This document shows, piece by piece, positions 1 to 5,839 of a DNA stretch of 7,878 nt (position 1 is its first letter; every line of letters starts with the position of its first letter). This DNA comes from Propionibacteriaceae bacterium (lineage in GTDB: Bacteria > Actinomycetota > Actinomycetes > Propionibacteriales > Propionibacteriaceae): assembly GCA_003158895.1 (NCBI GenBank), contig PMLO01000140.1:744-8621 (forward strand), in the 5' to 3' direction. The position numbers and the translations under genes were made by a program. The notes below the pieces were generated by a model. The model saw nothing but the letters and a program-made list of their open reading frames with translations. It ran no database searches and was not told the origin of the DNA.

Positions 1-270
1 GTACAGATCACCTGGTCGGGTACGTACCTGCACTACTCCACCGGCGACCCGAACCCCGGCCGCAGCTACGGCTCGCACGGATGCGTCCACCTGTCCTGGA
101 CCGACTCCCAGTGGTTCTACAACCTGTCCAAGCCGGGTGACCCGGTGACCATCACCGGCTCGCCCCGTGGCCTGGCCGCCGGCGACAACGGCTACGCCGA
201 CTACAACGTGCCGTGGGCCGACTGGCTCGCCGGCAGCGGCACGGGGCAGTTCACCACGACTGCGGCGTGA
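1..270 (+). CDS. L,D-transpeptidase (YkuD domain), C-terminal part, cut by the window start
   Basis: The frame is open from base 1 to the TGA at 268-270 and gives the last 89 residues. They contain SHGCVHLS (residues 25-32), the catalytic signature of YkuD-type L,D-transpeptidases. C28 is the expected nucleophile and H26 lies in the motif. A further His at residue 11 fits the conserved His usually found about 14-17 residues before the motif. These enzymes act outside the membrane and form 3-3 cross-links between meso-diaminopimelate residues of peptidoglycan stems, an important mode in Actinobacteria. After the motif come SQWFYNLSKPGDPVTI and a Trp-rich tail, which resembles the C-terminal extension of the mycobacterial Ldt group (from memory). 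The Arg often found after GC[IV] is His30 here. The missing N-terminus presumably holds a signal or lipoprotein peptide and Ig-like domains, but that part is not visible. The gene converges on the SDR gene 80 bases away. Confidence 0.92.
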   Translation, partial: VQITWSGTYLHYSTGDPNPGRSYGSHGCVHLSWTDSQWFYNLSKPGDPVTITGSPRGLAAGDNGYADYNVPWADWLAGSGTGQFTTTAA

Positions 271-350
271 CTCTGCCCACCCTCTGGCGCAGCCAATTGA
301 ACTAAAACAGTCGAGCTGCTCCTTCGCGATGATGCTGAGTTCTTCGGTTG

Positions 351-1124
351 TCAGACCACCGCCGTCATGCCGCCATCGACGAAGATGTTCTGCCCGGTGA
401 CGAAGCTCGACGCGTCGGACGCTAGGAAGAGCAGCGTACCGATCAGCTCGTCGAGCCTGCCCCACCTTTGGGCAGGCGTGCGCTTCTTCACCCAGTCGTC
501 GAACGCGGGATCCGACCACAGCGCCTCGTTCATCTCGGTCGCGAAGTAGCCGGGCGAGATGGCGTTGACCTGGATGTTGTCGCGCGACAGGTCCGCGGCC
601 ATGCCCTTGGTGAGCATCGCCACGCCACCTTTGGACGCCGAGTACGGCGCGATCGTCTGCCGGGCGAGCTGCGACTGTACGGATGCGATGTTGATGATCT
701 TGCCCGATCCGCGGCCCACCATCGCTTTCGCGATCGGCTTGGACACGTAGAACACGCTCGACAGGTTGGTCGCCATGACGAGGTCCCAATCGGCCGAGTC
801 GAACTCGGTGAACGGGGCCCGACGCTGCACCCCGGCGTTGTTGACGAGGATGTCCGGCACGCCGAGCTGCTCCACCAGTTCTTCGACGGCACCCGTCACC
901 GCCGCCGCGTCTGTCACGTCGAACGCGACGGTGGAGACCTTCCCTGTGTCCAGCGCCCGCAGCTCGTCGGCCGCGGTCGCCACCGCTGCCGCGTCCCGCC
1001 CGTGAATGACGACGTGCGCGCCGGCCTCCACGAGACCACGGGCCAAGGCGTTGCCCAGACCACGGTTCGACCCCGTGACCAGGGCCAGACGCCCGGCGAC
1101 GTCGAACATGCTCGATCCGGTCAC
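351..1124 (-). CDS. SDR-family oxidoreductase, probable gluconate 5-dehydrogenase
   Basis: This is a 257-residue classical short-chain dehydrogenase. Visible in order are the nucleotide-binding TGSNRGLG (17-24), NNAG (95-98), and the catalytic Asn120, Ser148, Tyr161 and Lys165 (YSASK). The segments NNAGVQRRAPFTEF, IQVNAISPGYFATEMN and RTPAQRWG closely match gluconate 5-dehydrogenase (IdnO/Gno type) as I remember it. That enzyme interconverts D-gluconate and 5-keto-D-gluconate with NAD(P)H in the cytoplasm. Substrate remains an inference, because 3-oxoacyl-ACP reductase-like SDRs share the same motifs. I chose the GTG at 1122-1124 because an AAGGGG-type ribosome site lies 7-9 bases upstream. 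The ATG at 1107-1109 (MFDVAGR) is the main alternative. The frame stays open up to a GTG at 1307, but that would add an atypical extension before the Rossmann fold. No gluconate kinase, permease or idonate dehydrogenase gene is nearby. Confidence 0.9.
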   Translation of the reverse strand: MTGSSMFDVAGRLALVTGSNRGLGNALARGLVEAGAHVVIHGRDAAAVATAADELRALDTGKVSTVAFDVTDAAAVTGAVEELVEQLGVPDILVNNAGVQRRAPFTEFDSADWDLVMATNLSSVFYVSKPIAKAMVGRGSGKIINIASVQSQLARQTIAPYSASKGGVAMLTKGMAADLSRDNIQVNAISPGYFATEMNEALWSDPAFDDWVKKRTPAQRWGRLDELIGTLLFLASDASSFVTGQNIFVDGGMTAVV

Positions 1125-1458
1125 TCCACGGCCCCTTCCGCCTGTCGGTCCCACTCGACCACCCGATCCGGTGACTGCACCGCACTCGGCGATCCGTACA
1201 GCGGCCGCGTCCTGCCGGTCGACGATGTAGCACGGCTCCAGGTCCGGCCACGTGCGTCGTGCAGCCCATACTGCGACGCGCTCGTCAGGAAGTGGAACCC
1301 ATGTCACCGTAGTGGCTGTCCACTGCGCGCTCGAGCGCCGGATCGGTCACGCACCATCAGAACCGGCCACCAACGGAGGCTGCGTCGTCAAACAAACCGC
1401 GTCTCCGGAATCGCCGGGGCGATTCCGCCCGAAGGCCAGCTGTCCAGAACGGGCCGGG
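1125..1458. other. Gap between the SDR and LysR genes, no convincing gene
   Basis: This stretch of 334 bases holds no gene I can recognise on either strand. The minus strand is open in the SDR frame back to about 1350, and the part around 1180-1285 has coding-like third positions (predicted segment VAVWAARRTWPDLEPCYIVD). It could be a decayed gene remnant, or an N-terminal extension of the SDR. The left end carries the SDR ribosome site. The right end carries the terminator-like hairpin behind the LysR gene. Confidence 0.5.
1406..1427 (-). terminator. Hairpin behind the LysR gene, possible terminator
   Basis: A perfect 9-base-pair stem (CGGAATCGC / GCGATTCCG) surrounds a four-base loop. It begins 31 bases after the LysR stop codon in the direction of LysR transcription. 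A T-rich run (TTTGTTT) follows on the minus strand, but only after nine bases, so it is an imperfect intrinsic terminator. A second small UUCG-loop hairpin lies just before it (about 1428-1437). Confidence 0.5.
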
Positions 1459-2364
1459 CTAGCCCCGTCGCGTGATCGCGAGCAGGTCCCTCGCGGGGCC
1501 GACAGGCCGCTGTCCGGCTGGCCAGATGACCCGCAGGGCCCGGGTCAGGTCAACGCCCTCCACATCCACCTGTACGAGGCGTCCACTGCTCAGATCGTCC
1601 CGAACGGCGAGGCTACTGATCACCGCCGGTCCGGCTCCGGCGTAGACGGCGGCGCGCACGGCACTCGTGGACGACAGCTCGAGTAAAGGCGTCGCGAGCG
1701 GGGCGTACGCGGCCAGGGCATTCTCGAGCGTGTTACGGGTGCCCGACGCGGGTTCTCTGTGGACCAGTCTCGTGGCGGCGAGTTCGGCGGCGGTCACCGG
1801 CCTGGGCCGTTTGGACCAGGGATGGCCAGGCGGGACAACGACCAACAGCTGGTCGGTGGCCACGATCCGCCCGTTCACGCCGGCGGGCATTCCAGGCCCT
1901 TCCACGAAGCCCAGGTCGGCCTCCCCCTGCAGCACCTGCCGAACGACCTCGGCCGTGTTCACGGCGTCAAGACTGACCGCGGTCTCTGGGTGCCCGGTCG
2001 CCAGACTCACCAGCCAATGGGGCACCAGATGCTCAGCGACGGTAAGGCTGGCCGCAACGCGCAGTCGGCGGTCCCGGCCGCTGCGCAGCGAGGTGATCCC
2101 GGCATCCAGAACAGCGGCCGCCGAGAGTACATCGCGCCCCCAGTCAGCCAGCAGTGCCCCAGCGGGGGTCAGGGCGGACCCTCTCGCAGTGCGCTCGACG
2201 AGAGCCAGACCCACGAGCCGTTCCATCCTCTGGATCCGGGCGCTGACGGCCGGTTGGCTGATACCTCGCGCCGCCGCGGCCCGCCCCAGGCTCCCGGTGG
2301 TGGCCACGGCAATGAGCAGCTCGAGGGAGTCGAGGTCCGGAACCCGCTGCGACAACACCGGCAT
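1459..2364 (-). CDS. LysR-family transcriptional regulator, divergent from the transporter gene
   Basis: The 301-residue product has the standard LysR length and layout. An N-terminal winged helix-turn-helix covers about residues 10-68: GSLGRAAAARGISQPAVSAR, then a recognition-helix region, LVERTARGSALTPAG and the linker helix. A periplasmic-binding-like effector domain follows, from about 85 to 295. It includes LVHREPASGTR, a phrase typical of the CbbR/CysL/YeiE branch. I chose ATG 2362-2364 because GGTGGGGGT lies five bases upstream. A GTG at 2374-2376 would add four residues and has no clear ribosome site. The gene is transcribed away from the TDT transporter gene across 116 bases, so the likely role is to control that transporter and itself. 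CysL regulates sulfite reductase, and YeiE has been reported to respond to sulfite. That fits a sulfite-type efflux neighbour but remains an inference. Confidence 0.93.
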   Translation of the reverse strand: MPVLSQRVPDLDSLELLIAVATTGSLGRAAAARGISQPAVSARIQRMERLVGLALVERTARGSALTPAGALLADWGRDVLSAAAVLDAGITSLRSGRDRRLRVAASLTVAEHLVPHWLVSLATGHPETAVSLDAVNTAEVVRQVLQGEADLGFVEGPGMPAGVNGRIVATDQLLVVVPPGHPWSKRPRPVTAAELAATRLVHREPASGTRNTLENALAAYAPLATPLLELSSTSAVRAAVYAGAGPAVISSLAVRDDLSSGRLVQVDVEGVDLTRALRVIWPAGQRPVGPARDLLAITRRG

Positions 2365-2389
2365 AGATACCCCCACCCATAACCAAACC

Positions 2390-2403
2390 TGATGAGTGCA
2401 TCA
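2390..2403. promoter_or_regulatory. Inverted repeat, candidate LysR operator
   Basis: TGATG-AGTG-CATCA is a perfect 5-4-5 inverted repeat (T-N12-A, close to the T-N11-A LysR-box pattern). It lies 26 bases upstream of the LysR start and 77 bases upstream of the transporter start. A second smaller inverted repeat, TCAC-GCT-GTGA (2401-2411), overlaps its right arm. The position suits both repression of the LysR gene and activation of the transporter gene. Confidence 0.5.
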
Positions 2404-2424
2404 CGCTGTGACCTCTACTGTCAA
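2395..2424 (-). promoter_or_regulatory. Candidate promoter of the LysR gene
   Basis: On the minus strand there is a consensus TTGACA -35 box (2424-2419) and, 18 bases on, a weak -10 candidate TGCACT (2400-2395). The -10 lies inside the inverted repeat at 2390-2403, as expected for autorepression. The -35 is convincing, the -10 is not. Confidence 0.4.
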
Positions 2425-2470
2425 CAGGCGGCGCCGATCACAGTTGGACGTGAACGAAGTCCCCGCTACC

Positions 2471-2475
2471 CGGAG
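2471..2475 (+). promoter_or_regulatory. Ribosome binding site deciding the transporter start
   Basis: CGGAG lies five bases before ATG 2481. It overlaps the GTG at 2475, so it supports the ATG rather than the GTG as the start. Confidence 0.6.
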
Positions 2476-2480
2476 TGATC

Positions 2481-3647
2481 ATGCCCACGACCCTCGAAAC
2501 CACCCACCGAACGACGACACCCAGCTACCGCGCCTTCCCCTCCCTCGACCGGCCAGCGGACGCAGTCAAGTATCTGGGGCCGAACTGGTTCGCCGCGGTC
2601 ATGGGAACCGGGATCGTGGCGACCGCCGCCATCAGCCTTCCTGTCCATGTCGCCGGACAGCGCGGCTTCGCGCTCGTCGTGTGGATCGTCGCAGCCACGC
2701 TTCTGCTGCTACTCCTGTCGGCGACCGCCGCGCACTGGCTCAGACACCCGCAGGTGGCCCGGGCACACATCTCGCACCCGGTCATGAGTCACTTCTACGG
2801 CGCGCCGCCGATGGCGATGCTCACCGTTGGCGCCGGCGCGCTGCTGGTCGGCAAGGACCTGATCGGGCTGCGCGCCGCCGTTGACCTGGACTGGGTGCTC
2901 TGGATCGCCGGAACGATCACGGGTCTGCTGAGTGCGGCAGTCGTGCCGTACTACGCCTTCACCCGCCACAAGTACAAGCCCGAGAGCGCCTTCGGCGGCT
3001 GGCTCATGCCGATCGTCCCGCCGATGGTCTCGGCCAGCACCGGGGCGCTGCTCGTGCCCTACGCCGCCGCCGGGCAGCCGCGCGAGACCCTGCTCCTTGC
3101 CTGCTACGTCATGTTCGGGCTGTCGCTGTTCGCAAGCATCGTGATCATCTCCTTGATCTGGGGGCGCTTGGCACAGCACAAGGTCGGGGCTGCCGCAGCG
3201 GTCCCGACGCTCTGGATCGTTCTCGGGCCGCTCGGACAGTCGATCACCGCAGCCGGGCTGATGGGCAACGCCGCCACTGGCGTCCTCCCCGCCACGTACG
3301 CCGCCGGCGCTGCGGACTTGGCACTCTTCTACGGCCTCGCGACATGGGGCTTCGCGATGCTCTGGCTCACCATCGCCGCAGCCATCACCATCAGAACCGC
3401 CCGAGAACATCTGCCGTTCACCCTGACCTGGTGGAGCTTCACCTTCCCGGTCGGCACAGTGGTCATGGGCACCAGCGGCCTCGCGGCCCGCACCGGGCTG
3501 GACGTGTTCGTCGTAGCCGCGGTCGTGCTCTACCTGTTCCTGCTCGCCGCCTGGGCCACGGTGTTCGTCCGAACCGCGCGTGGCGCCGCCAACGGCCACC
3601 TACTTTTGCCCCCCACGGCGGCTGCCGCCTCGCCCAGCGCCGGCTGA
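2481..3647 (+). CDS. TDT/SLAC1-family anion transporter (TehA/Ssu1-like), possible sulfite exporter
   Basis: The 388-residue product is an integral membrane protein with about ten hydrophobic segments: roughly 34-54, 63-87, 105-124, 136-160, 174-196, 202-228, 240-262, 276-302, 314-333 and 340-363. The first helix begins GPNWFAAVMGTGIVA, a hallmark of the tellurite-resistance/dicarboxylate transporter (TDT) family, which includes TehA, plant SLAC1 channels, the malate permease Mae1 and the yeast sulfite pump Ssu1. WWSFTFPVGT in the ninth helix is also typical and probably supplies the pore-gating Phe of the family. The N-terminal 30 residues are hydrophilic and the tail is Ala/Pro-rich. Substrate cannot be read from the sequence. 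Sulfite or a related small anion is my preferred guess, given the adjacent LysR regulator. Tellurite or C4-dicarboxylates are alternatives. It is likely single-cistron, ending at the hairpin 3668-3700. Confidence 0.93.
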   Translation: MPTTLETTHRTTTPSYRAFPSLDRPADAVKYLGPNWFAAVMGTGIVATAAISLPVHVAGQRGFALVVWIVAATLLLLLLSATAAHWLRHPQVARAHISHPVMSHFYGAPPMAMLTVGAGALLVGKDLIGLRAAVDLDWVLWIAGTITGLLSAAVVPYYAFTRHKYKPESAFGGWLMPIVPPMVSASTGALLVPYAAAGQPRETLLLACYVMFGLSLFASIVIISLIWGRLAQHKVGAAAAVPTLWIVLGPLGQSITAAGLMGNAATGVLPATYAAGAADLALFYGLATWGFAMLWLTIAAAITIRTAREHLPFTLTWWSFTFPVGTVVMGTSGLAARTGLDVFVVAAVVLYLFLLAAWATVFVRTARGAANGHLLLPPTAAAASPSAG

Positions 3648-3667
3648 TATCGGCTTCTCTTCGGCCA

Positions 3668-3700
3668 AGGGGTCAGGGTGAGGCGGTTGCCCTGACCCTT
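3668..3700. terminator. Hairpin between convergent genes, likely shared terminator
   Basis: GGGTCAGGG (3670-3678) pairs perfectly with CCCTGACCC (3690-3698) around an 11-base loop. One G-T and one A-T pair extend the stem to 11. It sits in the 73 bases between the ends of the transporter gene (+) and the phosphoesterase gene (-), where a bidirectional terminator is expected. No long T tract follows on either strand, which is common in high-GC Actinobacteria. Confidence 0.7.
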
Positions 3701-3720
3701 GCTGTCCGTCGAGAGCCCTC

Positions 3721-5388
3721 TTAGTACGTGGTGCCTCCTGGGAGGAGCACCGGTGGTCGTGGAGGCTGACTGAAGTCGAAGTCGTTGATGAGGTTGCCGA
3801 GCTGCGGGTTGTTCTCGCGCACGTCCGGACGCGGGTCGGGTCGCCCGTCGGTCGCAGGGTCGAGGCGCTGCCCGCCGAGGAAGTCGTCCTCGATGAACTT
3901 CACGTACGCGTCGTGGCTGAGGGTCTGGTGATCGATGTAGCCCGTCTTTGCGTAGGGGCTGATCACGATGCCAGGCACTCGTAGTCCGTAGCCGTTCTGG
4001 TCGACGACGGGAGGTGCGACGTGGTCGTAGAAGCCACCCCAGTCATCCCAGGAGAGGAAGATCGCGGTGCTGTTCCAGTCGGGGCCTTTCATGATGGTGT
4101 TGATGAGGCCCGTCACGTAGGACTGACCGGTGCTCACCAGTGCCGGCGGGTGCTCGCTGACGGCGCTGGTCGGGTCGATCCAGCTCACCGCGGGAAGAGT
4201 CCCGTTCGCTGCTGCCGAGTAGAAGTTGGTCAGCGACTGGATATTGCCGAGCTGCCCGTCCTGTCGAACGGTGTCGAAGTACGGCAGCGGATTCCAGATG
4301 CCCGGAGTCTTCGCGTTCTGGGGGACCGGTGCGCACGTCATCGCCGAGTCGTTCTCGCAGTCGGGCTCGGTCCCGTTGAAGACGTAGTAGCCCCACGACA
4401 CGTTCTGCTTGTACAACAGGTAGGTCAGGTCGGTCCACGCATAGTCGGGCGGCGCGAGCGCGTTGGATGCCGCGATGAGCTTCTGGCGGAGTGCGTCCGG
4501 AATCGACGCCTTGTCGATCGCCGCCTGGCACGTCGCCAGTGTGTCGGATGCCTTGCAGTTGGTGACGACGAGCTGATGCAGCTGGGTCGCCATGTCGGGA
4601 GAGATCCCAGCGGCCTGCAGGGCTGCCGCGCAGGCTCCCGTCTTCAGCCCAGTGCTGCACTTACCGATGATCGTGTTCTTGATCTGCGAGTTGAAGTCAG
4701 GTGGGTTGCCCGGGCTCTCGAGCGCATTCACGCAGCTCTGCGGGTCGCCTGAGGTGGAGCATTTCGCTGACCACTCGGAGACCATGTAGAGGTGGGATGG
4801 CAGGCTCCACGATGCGTTCGACTCGAACAGGTGATCTTGCAGGACGAAGTCCTTCGCGTAGCTCCAGTAGTTAGGGATGTCCGCACCGGTCTTGTAGCCC
4901 ATCACGTCGGTCGTCGAACCGGCCGCGCAGGCGGGATCGTTCGGCGCGCAGGTGCTCTTCGCACCCTCCGCCTGGGCGACGAATCCGTTCATGGCGCCGC
5001 CGTTGATGTCGGCCGTCGCATTGGTCTGCCCGTGGGGCCCGCCGGCGTTCTTGTCCGTGGGGTCGTGGAACGGCTTGTCGCAACCGCCGGTCGCCGGATT
5101 CGGAGAGCAGACCGTGGGTACGCCGTTGGAGATCGGGATGCCGTCAGCGCCCGGGAAGGTGCCGAAATAGCTGTCGAACGAACGGTTCTCCTGCATGATC
5201 ACCACGATGTGCTTGATCTGATGGATCCCGGACCCCGAGGTGTTCGGCCCGTGGGTCACCGCCCAGGTAACGCCACCACAGACCAGGGCGACGACAACGA
5301 CCCCTGTCACCAGCGACCGCCGACGGTGCGCCGAGAACCACCGGAATATCCGTCGGACCGACCGCGAGAACCTGCGAGCTGGTGACAT
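3721..5388 (-). CDS. Membrane-anchored phosphoesterase, phospholipase C / acid phosphatase family
   Basis: The 555-residue product starts with a basic stretch (RRFSRSVRRIFRWFSAHRRR) and one hydrophobic segment (about 25-45), which looks like a signal anchor or uncleaved signal peptide. IKHIVVIMQENRSFDSYFG (58-76) is the metal and nucleophile-region signature of the PF04185 phosphoesterase family (bacterial phospholipases C, AcpA-type acid phosphatases). FLSWDDWGGFYDHVAPP (444-460) and GLRVPGIVISPYA (468-480) are the conserved C-terminal metal-site blocks. The likely job is phosphate-ester cleavage outside the membrane, on phospholipids or other phosphoesters. Residues 209-310, between HLYMVSEWSA and YAWTDLTYLL, hold three tandem 34-residue units, each with a Cys-x8-Cys pair; the extra cysteines fit an extracytoplasmic, disulfide-bonded protein. 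The start is ATG 5386-5388, with GGGG six bases and AGGA twelve bases upstream. No Pho-box is convincing. Confidence 0.93.
   Translation of the reverse strand: MSPARRFSRSVRRIFRWFSAHRRRSLVTGVVVVALVCGGVTWAVTHGPNTSGSGIHQIKHIVVIMQENRSFDSYFGTFPGADGIPISNGVPTVCSPNPATGGCDKPFHDPTDKNAGGPHGQTNATADINGGAMNGFVAQAEGAKSTCAPNDPACAAGSTTDVMGYKTGADIPNYWSYAKDFVLQDHLFESNASWSLPSHLYMVSEWSAKCSTSGDPQSCVNALESPGNPPDFNSQIKNTIIGKCSTGLKTGACAAALQAAGISPDMATQLHQLVVTNCKASDTLATCQAAIDKASIPDALRQKLIAASNALAPPDYAWTDLTYLLYKQNVSWGYYVFNGTEPDCENDSAMTCAPVPQNAKTPGIWNPLPYFDTVRQDGQLGNIQSLTNFYSAAANGTLPAVSWIDPTSAVSEHPPALVSTGQSYVTGLINTIMKGPDWNSTAIFLSWDDWGGFYDHVAPPVVDQNGYGLRVPGIVISPYAKTGYIDHQTLSHDAYVKFIEDDFLGGQRLDPATDGRPDPRPDVRENNPQLGNLINDFDFSQPPRPPVLLPGGTTY
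4459..4764 (-). repeat. Region encoding three 34-residue CX8C repeats inside the phosphoesterase
   Basis: Cysteines fall at residues 210/219, 244/253 and 278/287. Each pair is nine apart, and successive pairs are exactly 34 apart. Aligned units share the two Cys, Ala-Leu/Ile three to four residues after the second Cys, a Pro-Asp near unit position 21-22, and a Gln near 26. The DNA of the units has diverged, so this is an old protein-level duplication. It is probably a stack of disulfide-stapled helical hairpins. Confidence 0.75.
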
Positions 5389-5410
5389 GGGTGCCCCGTT
5401 CCTGTGCGAC

Positions 5411-5423
5411 GTGCCGATGGCAC
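5411..5423. promoter_or_regulatory. Inverted repeat in the phosphoesterase leader
   Basis: GTGCC-GAT-GGCAC is a perfect 5-3-5 inverted repeat 22 bases upstream of the phosphoesterase start. It could be an operator or a leader hairpin. No matching regulator is encoded next to it. Confidence 0.35.
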
Positions 5424-5461
5424 ACTGTCTCGCTCAAATGTCAGGGTTTGGTAAAGGAAGA

Positions 5462-5485
5462 GCATGGATTCAGTGGAATCCGTGC
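5462..5485 (-). terminator. Strong hairpin upstream of the phosphoesterase, possible terminator or attenuator
   Basis: A 10-base-pair stem with one G-T pair contains the perfect core GGATTC-AGTG-GAATCC (5466-5481). Read on the minus strand it is followed directly by TCTTCCTTT, which gives it the look of an intrinsic terminator facing the phosphoesterase gene 73 bases further on. If transcription starts upstream of it, it could attenuate that gene. Otherwise it insulates it. Confidence 0.45.
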
Positions 5486-5839
5486 CACCGATGACCCGGC
5501 CCAGGCGATCCTGGATCTGCACACGATGAACCTCGGACCGCGTCACCCCGCCGACGGCGGACGTGACCATCATCCGCGATGAGGAACCGCTCGAAGGGGC
5601 TTCGCCTCGACTCCAGGAACGGCTCGGGTGATGGCCGACAACCTCAGCTGGGGCAGACCGGTCCGGCGACACCCTCGGTAGGTTGGGTCCATCACCCCTC
5701 CACCCGGTCCGGCTGACTCGGCAGTGCGGACGTGGCCAGTTCACCGCCGCGCACCGACGTCTGGGAAAGTCATGCACGGGACGCGGCAAACGAGGCGCTC
5801 AGACACGGCCAAAGCGCGACTCCCGGACGGCATACTGGC

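Larger units (their letters stand above)
5389..5839. other. Long gap between divergent phosphoesterase and nuclease genes
   Basis: About 450 bases separate the two divergent starts and hold no gene I can support. A plus-strand frame around 5485-5580 (segment DDPAQAILDLHTMNLGPRH) has fairly coding-like codons but starts and stops without context; it may be a remnant. The stretch contains inverted repeats at 5411-5423, 5462-5485 and 5592-5604 (CGAAG-GGG-CTTCG). A 10-base direct repeat, CCGGTCCGGC, occurs at 5658-5667 and 5704-5713. I could not place a convincing promoter for either gene. Confidence 0.5.

Noticed and set aside
468..1475. Long plus-strand open frame (335 codons) across the SDR gene and the gap behind it
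   Set aside because: It is the antisense shadow of the SDR gene in GC-rich DNA. The translation is Arg/His-rich with no domain, while the minus strand carries complete SDR motifs.
2709..3599. Minus-strand open frame (296 codons) opposite the transporter gene
   Set aside because: The translation is low-complexity, Gly/Glu/Asp/His-rich and without motifs. The plus strand encodes a full ten-helix TDT transporter.
4021..4752. Plus-strand open frame (243 codons) opposite the phosphoesterase
   Set aside because: It is Arg/Val-rich shadow translation with no recognisable domain, and the opposite strand holds the conserved phosphoesterase blocks.
5425..5460. Possible Pho-box upstream of the phosphoesterase (CTTTACC then CCTGACA at 11-base spacing)
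   Set aside because: Only the first unit resembles the actinobacterial GTTCACC repeat. The second matches at three of seven positions.
1284..5490. Short similar sequences: GTGACATGGGT at 1307 (minus) and 5382 (plus), and AGTGGAA-CC-TG-CACCG at 1291 and 5472
   Set aside because: Matches of 12 bases, or 16 of 19, are expected by chance in this much GC-rich sequence on two strands, and they lack a common context.
5732..5839. N-terminal extension of the nuclease from GTG 5732
   Set aside because: Third codon positions show no GC preference here, there is no ribosome site, and the conserved-looking region starts after 5840.
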